From Pyrodictiaceae archaeon (GTDB lineage: Archaea; Thermoproteota; Thermoprotei_A; Sulfolobales; WANQ01), in the NCBI GenBank assembly GCA_015521735.1, contig WANQ01000010.1, forward strand, positions 37,927 through 101,926: a stretch of 64,000 nucleotides of DNA, in the 5' to 3' direction. The position numbers and the translations under genes are program-made. The stretch's first letter is position 1; every line of letters begins with the position of its first letter. Shown here piece after piece: positions 23,710 to 32,388 of this stretch. Under the pieces are notes generated by a model, which saw only the letters and a list, made by a program, of their open reading frames with translations, ran no database searches and was not told the DNA's origin.

Positions 23710-26028
23710 TCAACTATTTTTAAGTAGTAGTGCTTTAGCTACGGCTATTTGTCCAGTACTAATTCCTCCATCACCTCTAGGAAGCTTCTCGTTAACTAAT
23801 AGTATAGCACTACTATCTCTTACAGCATCCTCTATACCAGTCATTATATACTCATTGACTGCTACACCTCCAGATACAATTATCTTTCTTCTCCTACGAT
23901 TAGTGTGTCTTACAGCTATTTTGCCTAGGGTATAGCCTAGCCAGTACTGTACCCCGTAAGCTATACTTTTTGTGCTAACACCTCTACTCATTAAGTCGAT
24001 TATATCAAATATCACGTCAGATACAGCTATAATTTCTACACCGTTATTACTGTAGACTGGGAACTCTATAGTTATATTGCTTGGTTCTGCATGTTCTTCT
24101 AATTTTATAGCTGGCTCGCCTTCATAAGTTCTATGCCACGATATACCTAGTAATGTTGATATTGCATCCAAGAATCTACCAGTACTTGATGTTAAAGGCC
24201 TACCTTGCATAGCTTGTTTTAATGCTATCTTAGCTTCTAGTTCTCCTCCAGGTATTTTCTCTATTAGTCCTAGTTTTCTAGCAGTTGCCAATGCTTCTTC
24301 ATATCCTAGTTTAGAGTAAAGTATACTTAACGCGTATCTTGCTGGATATATTGTTGATCTATCTCCACCAGGTAGTACATGGTATTCTAGGTGTCCTATT
24401 CTACGATAACTAGTATATGTCGCTATGAATACTTCGCCTCCCCAAATAGCACCGTCATCTCCATACCCTACTCCATCCATGGCTATACCTACTACTTCTT
24501 CATCTAATGGAACATCATGTTCTGCCATAACCGAAGCTATGTGTGCATGATGGTGTTGAACCGTTATGTGGATCGCATTGTTTGCTTCAGCTATTTCCTT
24601 AGCTAAGATTGTTGTAGGATATGAAGGATGCTTGTCTGAGACTATTACTGCTTCATTGTATTTAATACCATATGATTTTAATAGGAATTCTATTGCTTGT
24701 TTTAGATAATCAATTGTTTCCTTGTTTTCGCAGTCGCCTATGTATTGTGTTGGAATAATGTATTCTTCTACTCCGATACCTCCAGTATTCTGTAATAGTG
24801 CTCCAAAAGCTATTATTGGCTGTGGTGTCTTCACGCTCGTCTTAATCCATAAAGGTGCATATCCTCTACTTCTCCTTAGAAATGCTATTTTACTTCTTGT
24901 TATCCTTAGAACACTATCATCAACTCTATTCACTATTCTCCTATTATGTAATAGAAAGTAGTCGACAAAGTCCCTAAGCTTTGATAGCGCGCATTCATTA
25001 GTTGTACACATTGGTTCTCCTGGAGGATTACCGCTAGTCATTATGAGGAACTTATCTCGTGTATCCATTAGTAGTAGGTAATGTAATGGCGAGTAAGCTA
25101 TCATTACACCTAGCTTACGTAGACCTGGAGCTACATATTTTGAAATAGGTGCATCTTTTCTCATAGGAGCTATTACTATTGGAGCATGTATACTATCTAG
25201 TACTCTGACTACACGTTCATCTAATTCTATTAGCTTACTAGCAATCTCTACATTAAGTGCCATAACCGCGAATGGTTTTTGAGGTCTTCTTTTACGTTTC
25301 CTTAACTTTAATACTACTTCGTCGGTACTTGCGAGAGCAGCTATATGGAATCCTCCTATACCTTTTACGCCGACAATATAGCCTTCGTCTATTAGTTTAG
25401 CTGCTGTCGATATAGGGTCTTCTACTTCTATTTTATTTCCATGTTTATCTGAAAGCCATACTCTTGGACCACATTTAGGACATGATATTCCTTGTGCATG
25501 GTATCTTCTTATATTTAATACATCATTGTATTCGCTTAAGCAATCACTACAGAGGGGGAAGTCTCTCATACTAGTGTTTTCTCTATCATATGGTATTTTC
25601 TCGATGATGCTGAATCTAGGTCCACACCAAGCACAGGAATTGAATGGGTACCTATATCTCCTATCATTAGGATTAAGTATTTCCTCTAAACAATACTTGC
25701 ACATTGCAAAATCGGGTGGAATTTGTGACAATAATGTCCTAATACGCCCGCTTTTCTCTATTCTAAAACTGGTATAGCCTTTAGGTTTATCCTCTACTAT
25801 TTCAATATAATCTATTATTGCGGGTGGAGGTTTTTTAGAAAACAATAATCTAAGGAATAAGTTTATTGAGTTAGTGTCTCCTTCTACGTGTATTTCGACT
25901 TCGCTACCTCCTAGGTTTCTACAATAACCTGTAATTTTGGATTCTAGTGCTATCCTATGTATGAATGGTCTAAAGCCTACACCTTGTACTAGTCCTGATA
26001 CTTTTACCTTGAACGCCTTAGCCTTCAC
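23710..26028 (-). CDS. hypF: Carbamoyltransferase HypF
   Basis: The 772-residue HypF makes the cyano ligand precursor of the Fe site of [NiFe] hydrogenases from carbamoyl phosphate. Domains in order: acylphosphatase-like (residues 5-92, VQGVGFRPFIHRIA), twin zinc fingers (about 108-182, CKYC...CAWCGPRF and CSDC...CPKCGP), a YrdC-like domain (about 200-385), and a Kae1-like carbamoyltransferase (about 400-765) with VQHHHAHIASVMAEH and VSGGVAVNEYI. The start is GTG at 26028. It is divergent from hypC-hypE-hypD with 107 bases between, probably a shared promoter region. Confidence 0.95.
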   Translation of the reverse strand: MKAKAFKVKVSGLVQGVGFRPFIHRIALESKITGYCRNLGGSEVEIHVEGDTNSINLFLRLLFSKKPPPAIIDYIEIVEDKPKGYTSFRIEKSGRIRTLLSQIPPDFAMCKYCLEEILNPNDRRYRYPFNSCAWCGPRFSIIEKIPYDRENTSMRDFPLCSDCLSEYNDVLNIRRYHAQGISCPKCGPRVWLSDKHGNKIEVEDPISTAAKLIDEGYIVGVKGIGGFHIAALASTDEVVLKLRKRKRRPQKPFAVMALNVEIASKLIELDERVVRVLDSIHAPIVIAPMRKDAPISKYVAPGLRKLGVMIAYSPLHYLLLMDTRDKFLIMTSGNPPGEPMCTTNECALSKLRDFVDYFLLHNRRIVNRVDDSVLRITRSKIAFLRRSRGYAPLWIKTSVKTPQPIIAFGALLQNTGGIGVEEYIIPTQYIGDCENKETIDYLKQAIEFLLKSYGIKYNEAVIVSDKHPSYPTTILAKEIAEANNAIHITVQHHHAHIASVMAEHDVPLDEEVVGIAMDGVGYGDDGAIWGGEVFIATYTSYRRIGHLEYHVLPGGDRSTIYPARYALSILYSKLGYEEALATARKLGLIEKIPGGELEAKIALKQAMQGRPLTSSTGRFLDAISTLLGISWHRTYEGEPAIKLEEHAEPSNITIEFPVYSNNGVEIIAVSDVIFDIIDLMSRGVSTKSIAYGVQYWLGYTLGKIAVRHTNRRRRKIIVSGGVAVNEYIMTGIEDAVRDSSAILLVNEKLPRGDGGISTGQIAVAKALLLKNS

Positions 26029-26135
26029 TATGACCTATGCCTCCCTACTTTAACGCCGTTATATACTCTTATATTTTTTAGCCACCTACACTGACTAGTG
26101 TACTGCTAGACTAGGTCTATAAGGCTGGATTCAAG

Positions 26136-26390
26136 ATGTGTTTGGGTGTTCCAGGAGTAGTAGTGAAGATAAAGGATCATGAAGCTGTAGTAGACTTTGG
26201 TGGAGTTAGAAAAACTGTTGATGCATTCCTAGTTGAGGATCTTAAACCTGGTGACTACGTTATAGTGCATGCTGGAGCCATAATAGCGAAGATTAGTGAA
26301 GAAGAATTCAAGTTAATTAAAGAAGCATTTGACGAGTTATTAAAGGCTTACGAGGAAATGCTTGCAAAACCTAGATCTAATCAAAGGTGA
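26136..26390 (+). CDS. hypC: Hydrogenase maturation chaperone HypC
   Basis: The 84-residue HypC/HybG protein has the essential N-terminal MCLGVPG, whose Cys carries the Fe(CN)2CO intermediate, and the conserved DFGGVRKTVDAFLVEDLKPGDYVIVHAG core. It shuttles between HypD and the hydrogenase large subunit. hypE starts six bases after the stop, and the order hypC-hypE-hypD indicates a single operon. A TATA-like sequence, TTATATTTTTT, lies near 26069-26080. Confidence 0.95.
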   Translation: MCLGVPGVVVKIKDHEAVVDFGGVRKTVDAFLVEDLKPGDYVIVHAGAIIAKISEEEFKLIKEAFDELLKAYEEMLAKPRSNQR

Positions 26391-26396
26391 TGTCGT

Positions 26397-27422
26397 ATGT
26401 ATGTTGATAAAATAACTTTAGCGCATGGAGCAGGAGGCTATGAAACTAGTTTGCTTATACACGAATTATTTGTGAAAGTGTTTAAGCTAAAGAATATAGG
26501 AGACGGTATAGGATTAAACGAATTAGATGATTCAGCAACCATACCTATAGGTAATGGTAAAAGCTTGGCCATTACAGTCGATTCTTATACGGTTAAACCA
26601 GTATTCTTTCCCGGAGGAGACATAGGAAAACTTGCTGCTAGTGGAACAATAAATGATTTAGCAGTTATTGGTGCTGAACCCATAGCTTTCATGGACTCCA
26701 TAGTTGTTGAAGAAGGATTTCCATTAAAGGATTTGAAGAAAATAATTAACTCATACAAAAGCATATTAGACGAATACCATATAGCCTTACTTGGCGGCGA
26801 CTTTAAAGTAATGCCCAAGGATTCTCTTGACCAAGTAATATTTACAAGTATTGGCATAGGCTTAGTAGATGGTAGGCCCTTAGTAGATAGTAATGTTGAG
26901 CCAGGAGATGTAATAGTTGTTACAGGCCCCATAGGTAGCCATGGTGCTGCAATACTTGCATCACAGCTAGGCTTAGAAGATGTTGAAGTTAGAAGTGATT
27001 GTAGACCTATTCTACCAGCTATAAGGATAGCAAAGAAGCTTAACGCGATTAAGGCTGCTAAAGACCCTACGCGTGGAGGAATCGCAATGGCTTTAAACGA
27101 GTTTGCACAGAAATCCCATGTCGACATAATTGTTTATGAGGAGAAAATACCGGTAAAAGAGGAGGTTAAGGCTCTAGCTGAAATGACAGGTGTAGACGTG
27201 TATGCTCTAGCCTCTGAAGGACAAGCACTAATAGTTACCAGTAGTGATAGAGCTAATGAACTAGTAGAAGCTCTTAGACGAAACGGTTTCAGGGAAGCAG
27301 AAATAATAGGTGAAGCACGTAGGCCTATAGGACATAAACCACGTGTTTACCTCAAGACACTTATTGGTGGTACAAGAGTACTTGAGGTACCTAGAGGTGA
27401 GCTCGTCCCAAGGATATGTTAA
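26397..27422 (+). CDS. hypE: Hydrogenase maturation protein HypE
   Basis: The 341-residue ATP-dependent dehydratase turns the thiocarboxamide on its own C-terminal Cys into thiocyanate for the Fe ligand. The C-terminus ends in PRIC, the required modified cysteine. The N-terminus has LAHGAGGYETSLLI, and AIR-synthase-like ATP-binding motifs follow (DDSATIP, then GGDFKVMP, then DPTRGGIAMAL). ATG 26397 follows AGGTGAT. The end of the gene overlaps the hypD start by 26 bases. Confidence 0.95.
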   Translation: MYVDKITLAHGAGGYETSLLIHELFVKVFKLKNIGDGIGLNELDDSATIPIGNGKSLAITVDSYTVKPVFFPGGDIGKLAASGTINDLAVIGAEPIAFMDSIVVEEGFPLKDLKKIINSYKSILDEYHIALLGGDFKVMPKDSLDQVIFTSIGIGLVDGRPLVDSNVEPGDVIVVTGPIGSHGAAILASQLGLEDVEVRSDCRPILPAIRIAKKLNAIKAAKDPTRGGIAMALNEFAQKSHVDIIVYEEKIPVKEEVKALAEMTGVDVYALASEGQALIVTSSDRANELVEALRRNGFREAEIIGEARRPIGHKPRVYLKTLIGGTRVLEVPRGELVPRIC

Positions 27423-28533
27423 ACGTGCACTAAGCCTACAAAAGATATTGTTAAAGTACCGTGATCCCTTACTAGCCCGTAAACTAGTTGACCGTATCCA
27501 TGACTTATCTAGACGAGTTGACGATAAAGTAGTGATAATGAATTTCTGTGGAACACATGAACACACTATAACATACTATGGCATAAGAAGCTTAATGCCT
27601 GCAAACATAGAACTAGTTGCTGGACCTGGATGCCCTGTATGTGTCACACCTTCTAGGATAATAGACTATGCTATAAAACTTGCCTTAGATGAAGGCGTAA
27701 TAGTATATACTTATGGCGATATGTATAAGGTACCAGGCACAAAATATAGTCTAGCTCAAGCTAAAAGCCTTGGAGCTAACGTAAGAGTAGTATATGGGTT
27801 CAATGATGCTGTTAAACAAGCACGAAGCGATAGAAGAGAATCCGTATTTGTAGGAGTAGGGTTCGAGACAACGATGCCTACTGTTGCATCACAAATATAT
27901 ATTGGGAATGTACCAGAGAACTTAGCCATAATACCAGCCTATAAGCTTACACCACCTATATTGAAGTATATGCTAGGTAGAGGGGATATAAGAATTGATG
28001 GAATAATCCTGCCAGGCCACGTATCAACAATAATAGGTGTTGAATCATGGCTTTTCCTTGAAGGAATAGTACCATCAGTTATCTCTGGGTTTGAGCCAAT
28101 AGATATCTTAATATCCATATACATAATTCTTAAACAACTCGTAAACCATGAACGTAGAGTCATAAACCAATATAGACGAGTCGTCCAGTTTAAAGGCAAC
28201 GTTAAGGCCAGAAAGATAATGAGCGAGGTCTTCAATATAGTTGATGCTGATTGGAGAGGAATAGGCCTTGTCCCCAAAAGCGGTGCTACATTAGCAGACA
28301 GGTATAGTAATCTTAATGCTGAGATGCGGTACCATGTAAGAATAGATAAAAGCATTGATGTAAAACCTGGATGCAAATGCGCTGACATAGTATTAGGTAA
28401 AGCCAAGCCCACTGACTGCCCCTTGTTCCTAAAAGCATGTACACCTGAAAGACCCTATGGACCATGCATGGTTTCTAGTGAAGGAACATGCCATATATGG
28501 GCTAAGTACGGTGGCTACAACGAGGTTAAATAA
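27397..28533 (+). CDS. hypD: Hydrogenase maturation protein HypD
   Basis: The HypD scaffold protein is about 378 residues and carries a 4Fe-4S cluster, where Fe(CN)2CO is assembled with HypC. Motifs: NFCGTHEHT, GPGCPVCVTP, GVGFETTMP, LPGHVSTIIG, and the C-terminal cysteine set GCKCAD...DCPLF...CTPERPYGPCMVSSEGTC. GTG 27397 is chosen because GAGGT lies eight bases upstream; a longer frame from 27343 would overlap hypE by 80 bases. The radical SAM gene starts four bases after the stop. Confidence 0.93.
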   Translation: MSSSQGYVKRALSLQKILLKYRDPLLARKLVDRIHDLSRRVDDKVVIMNFCGTHEHTITYYGIRSLMPANIELVAGPGCPVCVTPSRIIDYAIKLALDEGVIVYTYGDMYKVPGTKYSLAQAKSLGANVRVVYGFNDAVKQARSDRRESVFVGVGFETTMPTVASQIYIGNVPENLAIIPAYKLTPPILKYMLGRGDIRIDGIILPGHVSTIIGVESWLFLEGIVPSVISGFEPIDILISIYIILKQLVNHERRVINQYRRVVQFKGNVKARKIMSEVFNIVDADWRGIGLVPKSGATLADRYSNLNAEMRYHVRIDKSIDVKPGCKCADIVLGKAKPTDCPLFLKACTPERPYGPCMVSSEGTCHIWAKYGGYNEVK

Positions 28534-28536
28534 CTA

Positions 28537-29877
28537 ATGCATAGGTCTGACAAGGCAATCATACTGTATGCTATGAAGGATAATAGGTATAGTATTAATG
28601 CTCTAGTAGCTGCCTTAGAAAAGGATGATAACGTAGATGTAGACGTCTACATAATTGATGAAAGAAGACATACACTGCTCATAGACTTCTTGTTAAGAGC
28701 CAAGAATATATACAAGAAAATAGTGTTAGGAATAAGCTTTCTAACAACACAGATACCCTACATAGAGAAGCTCGTAGACCTAATAAGAAAGTATACGCCA
28801 GGCATAACACTTATTGCTGGAGGCCCACATCCAACAGGAGATCCCTATGGTACAATAGTAAAACTAGGCTTTGACTATGCCGCTGTAGGAGAAGGCGAAG
28901 AAACCATAAGATCCATTAGCAAAGCTCTAAGTGAGGACATGGATTTAGAAGAAGTATGCGGTATAGCTTACTTTGACGAGTCTCTAGGTAAGGTAGTAGT
29001 AAACAAGCGTTCTTGGCTAGTAAACCTAGACTCATATCCACCCTTTCCTTACTGGCGAGGTAGATTCAATCCTATAGAGATTATGCGTGGATGCCCATGG
29101 GCGTGCAAGTACTGTCAAGTATCTTTCACATTTAAGGCTAATCCTAGGTATAGAAGCATTGATTCAGTAGTATATTATTCAAGAATAATGCTACGTGAAG
29201 GATTAAAAGACCTTAGATTCATAGCACCCGATTCCTTTGCTTACATGAGCCCTAATGGTAGAAGCGTCAATTATTCAGCTCTCGAAGAACTACTTAGCAA
29301 ACTCTACGATCTTACATTAAGGTATGGTGGAAGAATATTCTATGGTACATTTCCAAGTGAAGTAAGACCCGATAATGTCGACTACGATGTAGCACGTATG
29401 GTTAAACGATACGTCTCAAATAAGTCCATTATAGTTGGAGCTCAAACTGGTAGCAATAGGTTGTTAAAGTATATTAATCGAGGACATAGCGTTGAGGACA
29501 TAATAAATGCTGTTGAAGTATTGAGTAAAGTTGGCTTTAGAGTAGACGTTGACTTCATATTCGGTCTCCCAGGAGAAACACGTGAAGACTTAGAGGAAAC
29601 ATTGAAAGTCATAGAAATACTCGTTAAAATGGGTGCACGCATACACGCACATACATTCCTACCATTACCTGGAACACCCTTCGCTGATGCACCACCAGGT
29701 AAAATCCCTAAATGGGTTAGAAAGAGATTATACCAATTACTTGGTAGAGGATTCCTTTATGGAGACTGGCTTGAACAAGAACGTGAAGCTGAACTCATAG
29801 ACTGGTATCGTAGACAGAAGATCATATTTACTGGAAGAGATCTATCAATAAATACAAAGCTAAAGTACTGTAAATAA
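28537..29877 (+). CDS. B12-binding/radical SAM protein (MJ1487-like)
   Basis: The 446-residue protein has an N-terminal cobalamin-binding-like Rossmann domain (residues 8-150, with LIAGGPHPTGDP). A radical SAM core follows, with MRGCPWACKYCQVSF (CxxxCxxC, about residues 184-198) and a later FIFGLPGETREDLEET. It resembles the MJ1487-type family of archaeal B12-binding radical SAM proteins. The substrate is unknown; methylation or methylthiolation is typical of the class. It is the last gene of the hyp operon with a four-base spacer, so a link to hydrogenase maturation or shared control is possible but unproven. Confidence 0.83.
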   Translation: MHRSDKAIILYAMKDNRYSINALVAALEKDDNVDVDVYIIDERRHTLLIDFLLRAKNIYKKIVLGISFLTTQIPYIEKLVDLIRKYTPGITLIAGGPHPTGDPYGTIVKLGFDYAAVGEGEETIRSISKALSEDMDLEEVCGIAYFDESLGKVVVNKRSWLVNLDSYPPFPYWRGRFNPIEIMRGCPWACKYCQVSFTFKANPRYRSIDSVVYYSRIMLREGLKDLRFIAPDSFAYMSPNGRSVNYSALEELLSKLYDLTLRYGGRIFYGTFPSEVRPDNVDYDVARMVKRYVSNKSIIVGAQTGSNRLLKYINRGHSVEDIINAVEVLSKVGFRVDVDFIFGLPGETREDLEETLKVIEILVKMGARIHAHTFLPLPGTPFADAPPGKIPKWVRKRLYQLLGRGFLYGDWLEQEREAELIDWYRRQKIIFTGRDLSINTKLKYCK

Positions 29878-30002
29878 TACGACCTCAATACTAGGGTATC
29901 AATGGTTTTGGGAAACGAAGAGTATACCTATATTAGGTTATATTACTACTAGGTTACATTAGGGAAAACAGTACCTATAGTAAAGTAGTAAGGAGTTGAC
30001 TC

Positions 30003-31514
30003 TTGAGCAGTGTAAACCAGTTCTCAGAGTTGCCAGTACTTAGGAGTCTTTCATGGGATGTTGTAAGAGACCCCATATACGATTACATAGACTACAATAG
30101 AGAGCTAGAAGCTAGAATTATAGACACACCAGTATTTCAGAGGTTAAGGAGAATTAAACAATTACAGCTATCATATCTTGTCTATCCAGGAGCTGAACAC
30201 TCAAGATTTCAGCATAGTTTAGGGGTAATGTATCTTGCCGGATTATTCTCTCTTAGAATAACAGTACACTTACTAAAAGAGGAGGGCAAGGAGATAGACG
30301 GGTATAAGCCAGATGTTCTTATTGAAGCTACTAGGATTGCTGGATTACTTCACGATGTAGGACATGGACCATTTAGCCATGCCTTTGAAGATGTTATATT
30401 ATCAAGTAATCCTAGTCTTAGTTCAAAGGGCTTAAGTGATCATGAGAAGATAGGTTTACATTTAATAGAGTATACCGAGGTCTCTAAAATAATACGTAGT
30501 GGAGAGAAATTAGGATTAGACAATATTTATGATGTTGTCAAGGAGCTTCTAAGTGATAGAGAGCCCTCAAACCCCATACTTAGACTTTACCGTAAGATAG
30601 TTAAGGCATGGGTGTATCCAGCTGATATCATGGACTTTCTTATGCGTGATAGCTATTATGCAGGAACTAGAGAGTATGGCTCAATAGATTACCAAAGACT
30701 TATACGTGGAAGTTATCCAGTTAAAACAGGTGAATCATATGAGCATATAGCATTGGATTCTAAGTCGCTAGGAGCTCTTAGAAGCTATCTAAACAATAGA
30801 GTTCAAATGTACGAGAACGTATACTTCCATCCGGTTACAAGAGCATTTAATAGATTGTTAACTGATGTTTTAAGAGAAGTAGATGAACATTTAGGGTTAA
30901 CTGAAGCAGTTGAAGCATTAGCTGAAGGGCGCGTAGACAAGTATATAACATTAACAGATGAATATGTTTACGCTAAACTAATAGAAATGATGAATAACAG
31001 TGAGCTTAGAGAAGAGCTAAGAAGCAAGATAAAGATGTTAGTGTATAGGAAGAATCCTTGGAAAAGAATTGGCATAGACCATAAAATACCACTAATAGCT
31101 TTAAGCGGTAGACTTGATCCAGCAATACTAGCGTTTCGCTACATGGATAAATGGGTTAGAGACTTAGAAGAACATGTCAGAGATACTCTAAGAGCGAAAA
31201 TACCGAATATACCAGTAGACGATATATGGGTTGATAGCAATACATTACATCCAGCACCATTGTCAAGTCTTGTGGAACCCCATGTATTTTACGTAGCTTA
31301 TGTCCGTAGTGGAGAACTCGTTGATTATAAGCCTCATAGTATTCTATCATTCATGGTTAATGAAGGCATAATACCAAAGATAATAGTTAGAGCATACGCG
31401 CCTAGAAGTATAGTTAAGAATAAGGAATTGTATAGAGATGTTAGTAGAATAGTTGATAAGGCAATAGATGAGTTCTTTAATATATCAGCTATTGCTGGAG
31501 GAATTACCCTTTAA
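30003..31514 (+). CDS. HD-domain phosphohydrolase (dGTPase/SAMHD1-like)
   Basis: The 503-residue HD-superfamily metal-dependent phosphohydrolase has the ligands in EHSRFQHSLGVMYLAGL, in IAGLLHDVGHGPFSHAFE (the HD pair near residue 117) and in a later YPADIMDFLMRDSYYAG (Asp). The layout matches SAMHD1-like dNTP triphosphohydrolases, which control nucleotide pools or act on nucleic acid; the substrate is inferred from family only. The TTG start follows AAGGAG. The C-terminus converges and overlaps with the next minus-strand gene by 30 bases. Confidence 0.85.
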   Translation: MSSVNQFSELPVLRSLSWDVVRDPIYDYIDYNRELEARIIDTPVFQRLRRIKQLQLSYLVYPGAEHSRFQHSLGVMYLAGLFSLRITVHLLKEEGKEIDGYKPDVLIEATRIAGLLHDVGHGPFSHAFEDVILSSNPSLSSKGLSDHEKIGLHLIEYTEVSKIIRSGEKLGLDNIYDVVKELLSDREPSNPILRLYRKIVKAWVYPADIMDFLMRDSYYAGTREYGSIDYQRLIRGSYPVKTGESYEHIALDSKSLGALRSYLNNRVQMYENVYFHPVTRAFNRLLTDVLREVDEHLGLTEAVEALAEGRVDKYITLTDEYVYAKLIEMMNNSELREELRSKIKMLVYRKNPWKRIGIDHKIPLIALSGRLDPAILAFRYMDKWVRDLEEHVRDTLRAKIPNIPVDDIWVDSNTLHPAPLSSLVEPHVFYVAYVRSGELVDYKPHSILSFMVNEGIIPKIIVRAYAPRSIVKNKELYRDVSRIVDKAIDEFFNISAIAGGITL

Positions 31515-31907
31515 CGCTACAATACTAGTTCTACTATACCTTAAGGCAAGGTTTCTTAAGAACTCTTTACTACCTTTAAGTCTAACTATTACTCGCTTTA
31601 TATTATCCCTTATACTGTCTTCACAGTCTCTACAGTTATCAGCTATTGCTGAGATTACTCCATTGTCAACCCTAATTAAGCCTCTGTACGCGAGTCTTGC
31701 AATATCAACCTCTAGTATAGGACTTATAACGCCTAATCCATTAACATGTATCCAATCACTGTATCCTAGTTTTAGTATACCTTCTTTTTCAAGAATAAAT
31801 ATGAGGTTTGACAAGTCTATGAGTTCTATTGGACTAGCTAGCTTAATTATAGAGTAGAGTGCCCTTAGTCTCTTAGATGCTCTGTTATCATGCATGGTTA
31901 TAGCCAC
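31485..31907 (-). CDS. Hypothetical protein, probable winged-helix type
   Basis: I do not recognise this 140-residue protein. Its helical start (RASKRLRALYSIIKLASPIELID) and later EVDIARLAYRGLIRVDNG follow a winged-helix pattern. A basic region (DNIKRVIVRLKGSKEFLRNLALRYSR) could bind nucleic acid. Two cysteines form NCRDCED. It ends inside the convergent HD gene. An overlapping plus-strand frame of 129 codons is less credible because of its low-complexity composition. Confidence 0.65.
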   Translation of the reverse strand: MAITMHDNRASKRLRALYSIIKLASPIELIDLSNLIFILEKEGILKLGYSDWIHVNGLGVISPILEVDIARLAYRGLIRVDNGVISAIADNCRDCEDSIRDNIKRVIVRLKGSKEFLRNLALRYSRTSIVALKGNSSSNS

Positions 31908-31963
31908 ATAAATTATTTAGTTACGGAGTCCGTTAATCTTCTCGCACACAAGGTAATACTCGC

Positions 31964-32026
31964 GCCGATGAAGAATACACTAGAGGCCGAGGACTACTAT
32001 GAGGTATGAGTCCGGCGCCCTGAGGC
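31964..32026 (+). ncRNA. Weak candidate C/D-like sRNA
   Basis: GATGA at 31967-31971 and CTGA at 32020-32023 are flanked directly by a 3-bp GCC/GGC repeat. Internal boxes are degenerate (CCGA near 31987-31990 and TATGAGG near 31998-32004). It lies in the non-coding gap before the zinc-ribbon HTH gene, downstream of a TATA-like AAATTATTTA near 31911-31920. The guide targets are not recognised. Confidence 0.35.
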
Positions 32027-32056
32027 TCTCAATGAAGTAGTTGAGGTGAACATACT

Positions 32057-32380
32057 ACGAGTTTAGACGAAACCGCAAGAGAGAAGATAATAAGAATACT
32101 GATGAACTCGAAAACTCCTTTATCTGCACAAGAGATAGCTCTTGAACTAGGCCTTGATCCTAGGCATGGCGAAAAACTTGTCTACGAACATTTAAGGCAT
32201 ATAGCTAAGACAATTAGAAGGCAAAGTAAAGGGAAATTATCACTATACATGATTCCACCCAGGTGTAGAAACTGTGGATACGTATTCAAAGATTTAGATA
32301 AGCCTAGGAAACCTAGTAAGTGTCCTAGATGTAAAAGCCAAAGAATAGACCCACCACTCTTTAAGATAATGTCTAGCTAG
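32057..32380 (+). CDS. Winged-HTH plus zinc-ribbon regulator; start appears to be ACG
   Basis: The protein is about 107 residues. A winged-helix domain (residues 1-65) runs SLDETAREKIIRILMNS, then PLSAQEIALELGL, then LRHIAKTIRR. A C-terminal zinc ribbon follows, CRNCGYVF...CPRCKSQ. It probably regulates transcription. The first ATG (32102) lies inside helix 1. The helix continues upstream to a stop at 32042 with no ATG, GTG or TTG. GAGGTG at 32043-32048 is a strong ribosome binding site, and ACG at 32057 lies eight bases after it. If ATG 32102 were used instead, the protein would lose about 15 residues of the first helix. Confidence 0.75.
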   Translation, partial: TSLDETAREKIIRILMNSKTPLSAQEIALELGLDPRHGEKLVYEHLRHIAKTIRRQSKGKLSLYMIPPRCRNCGYVFKDLDKPRKPSKCPRCKSQRIDPPLFKIMSS

Positions 32381-32388
32381 ACTTAAGT

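Noticed and set aside
31468-31857. Plus-strand frame of 129 codons
   Set aside because: Low-complexity Ser/Leu/Ile composition and almost complete overlap with a more protein-like minus-strand gene.
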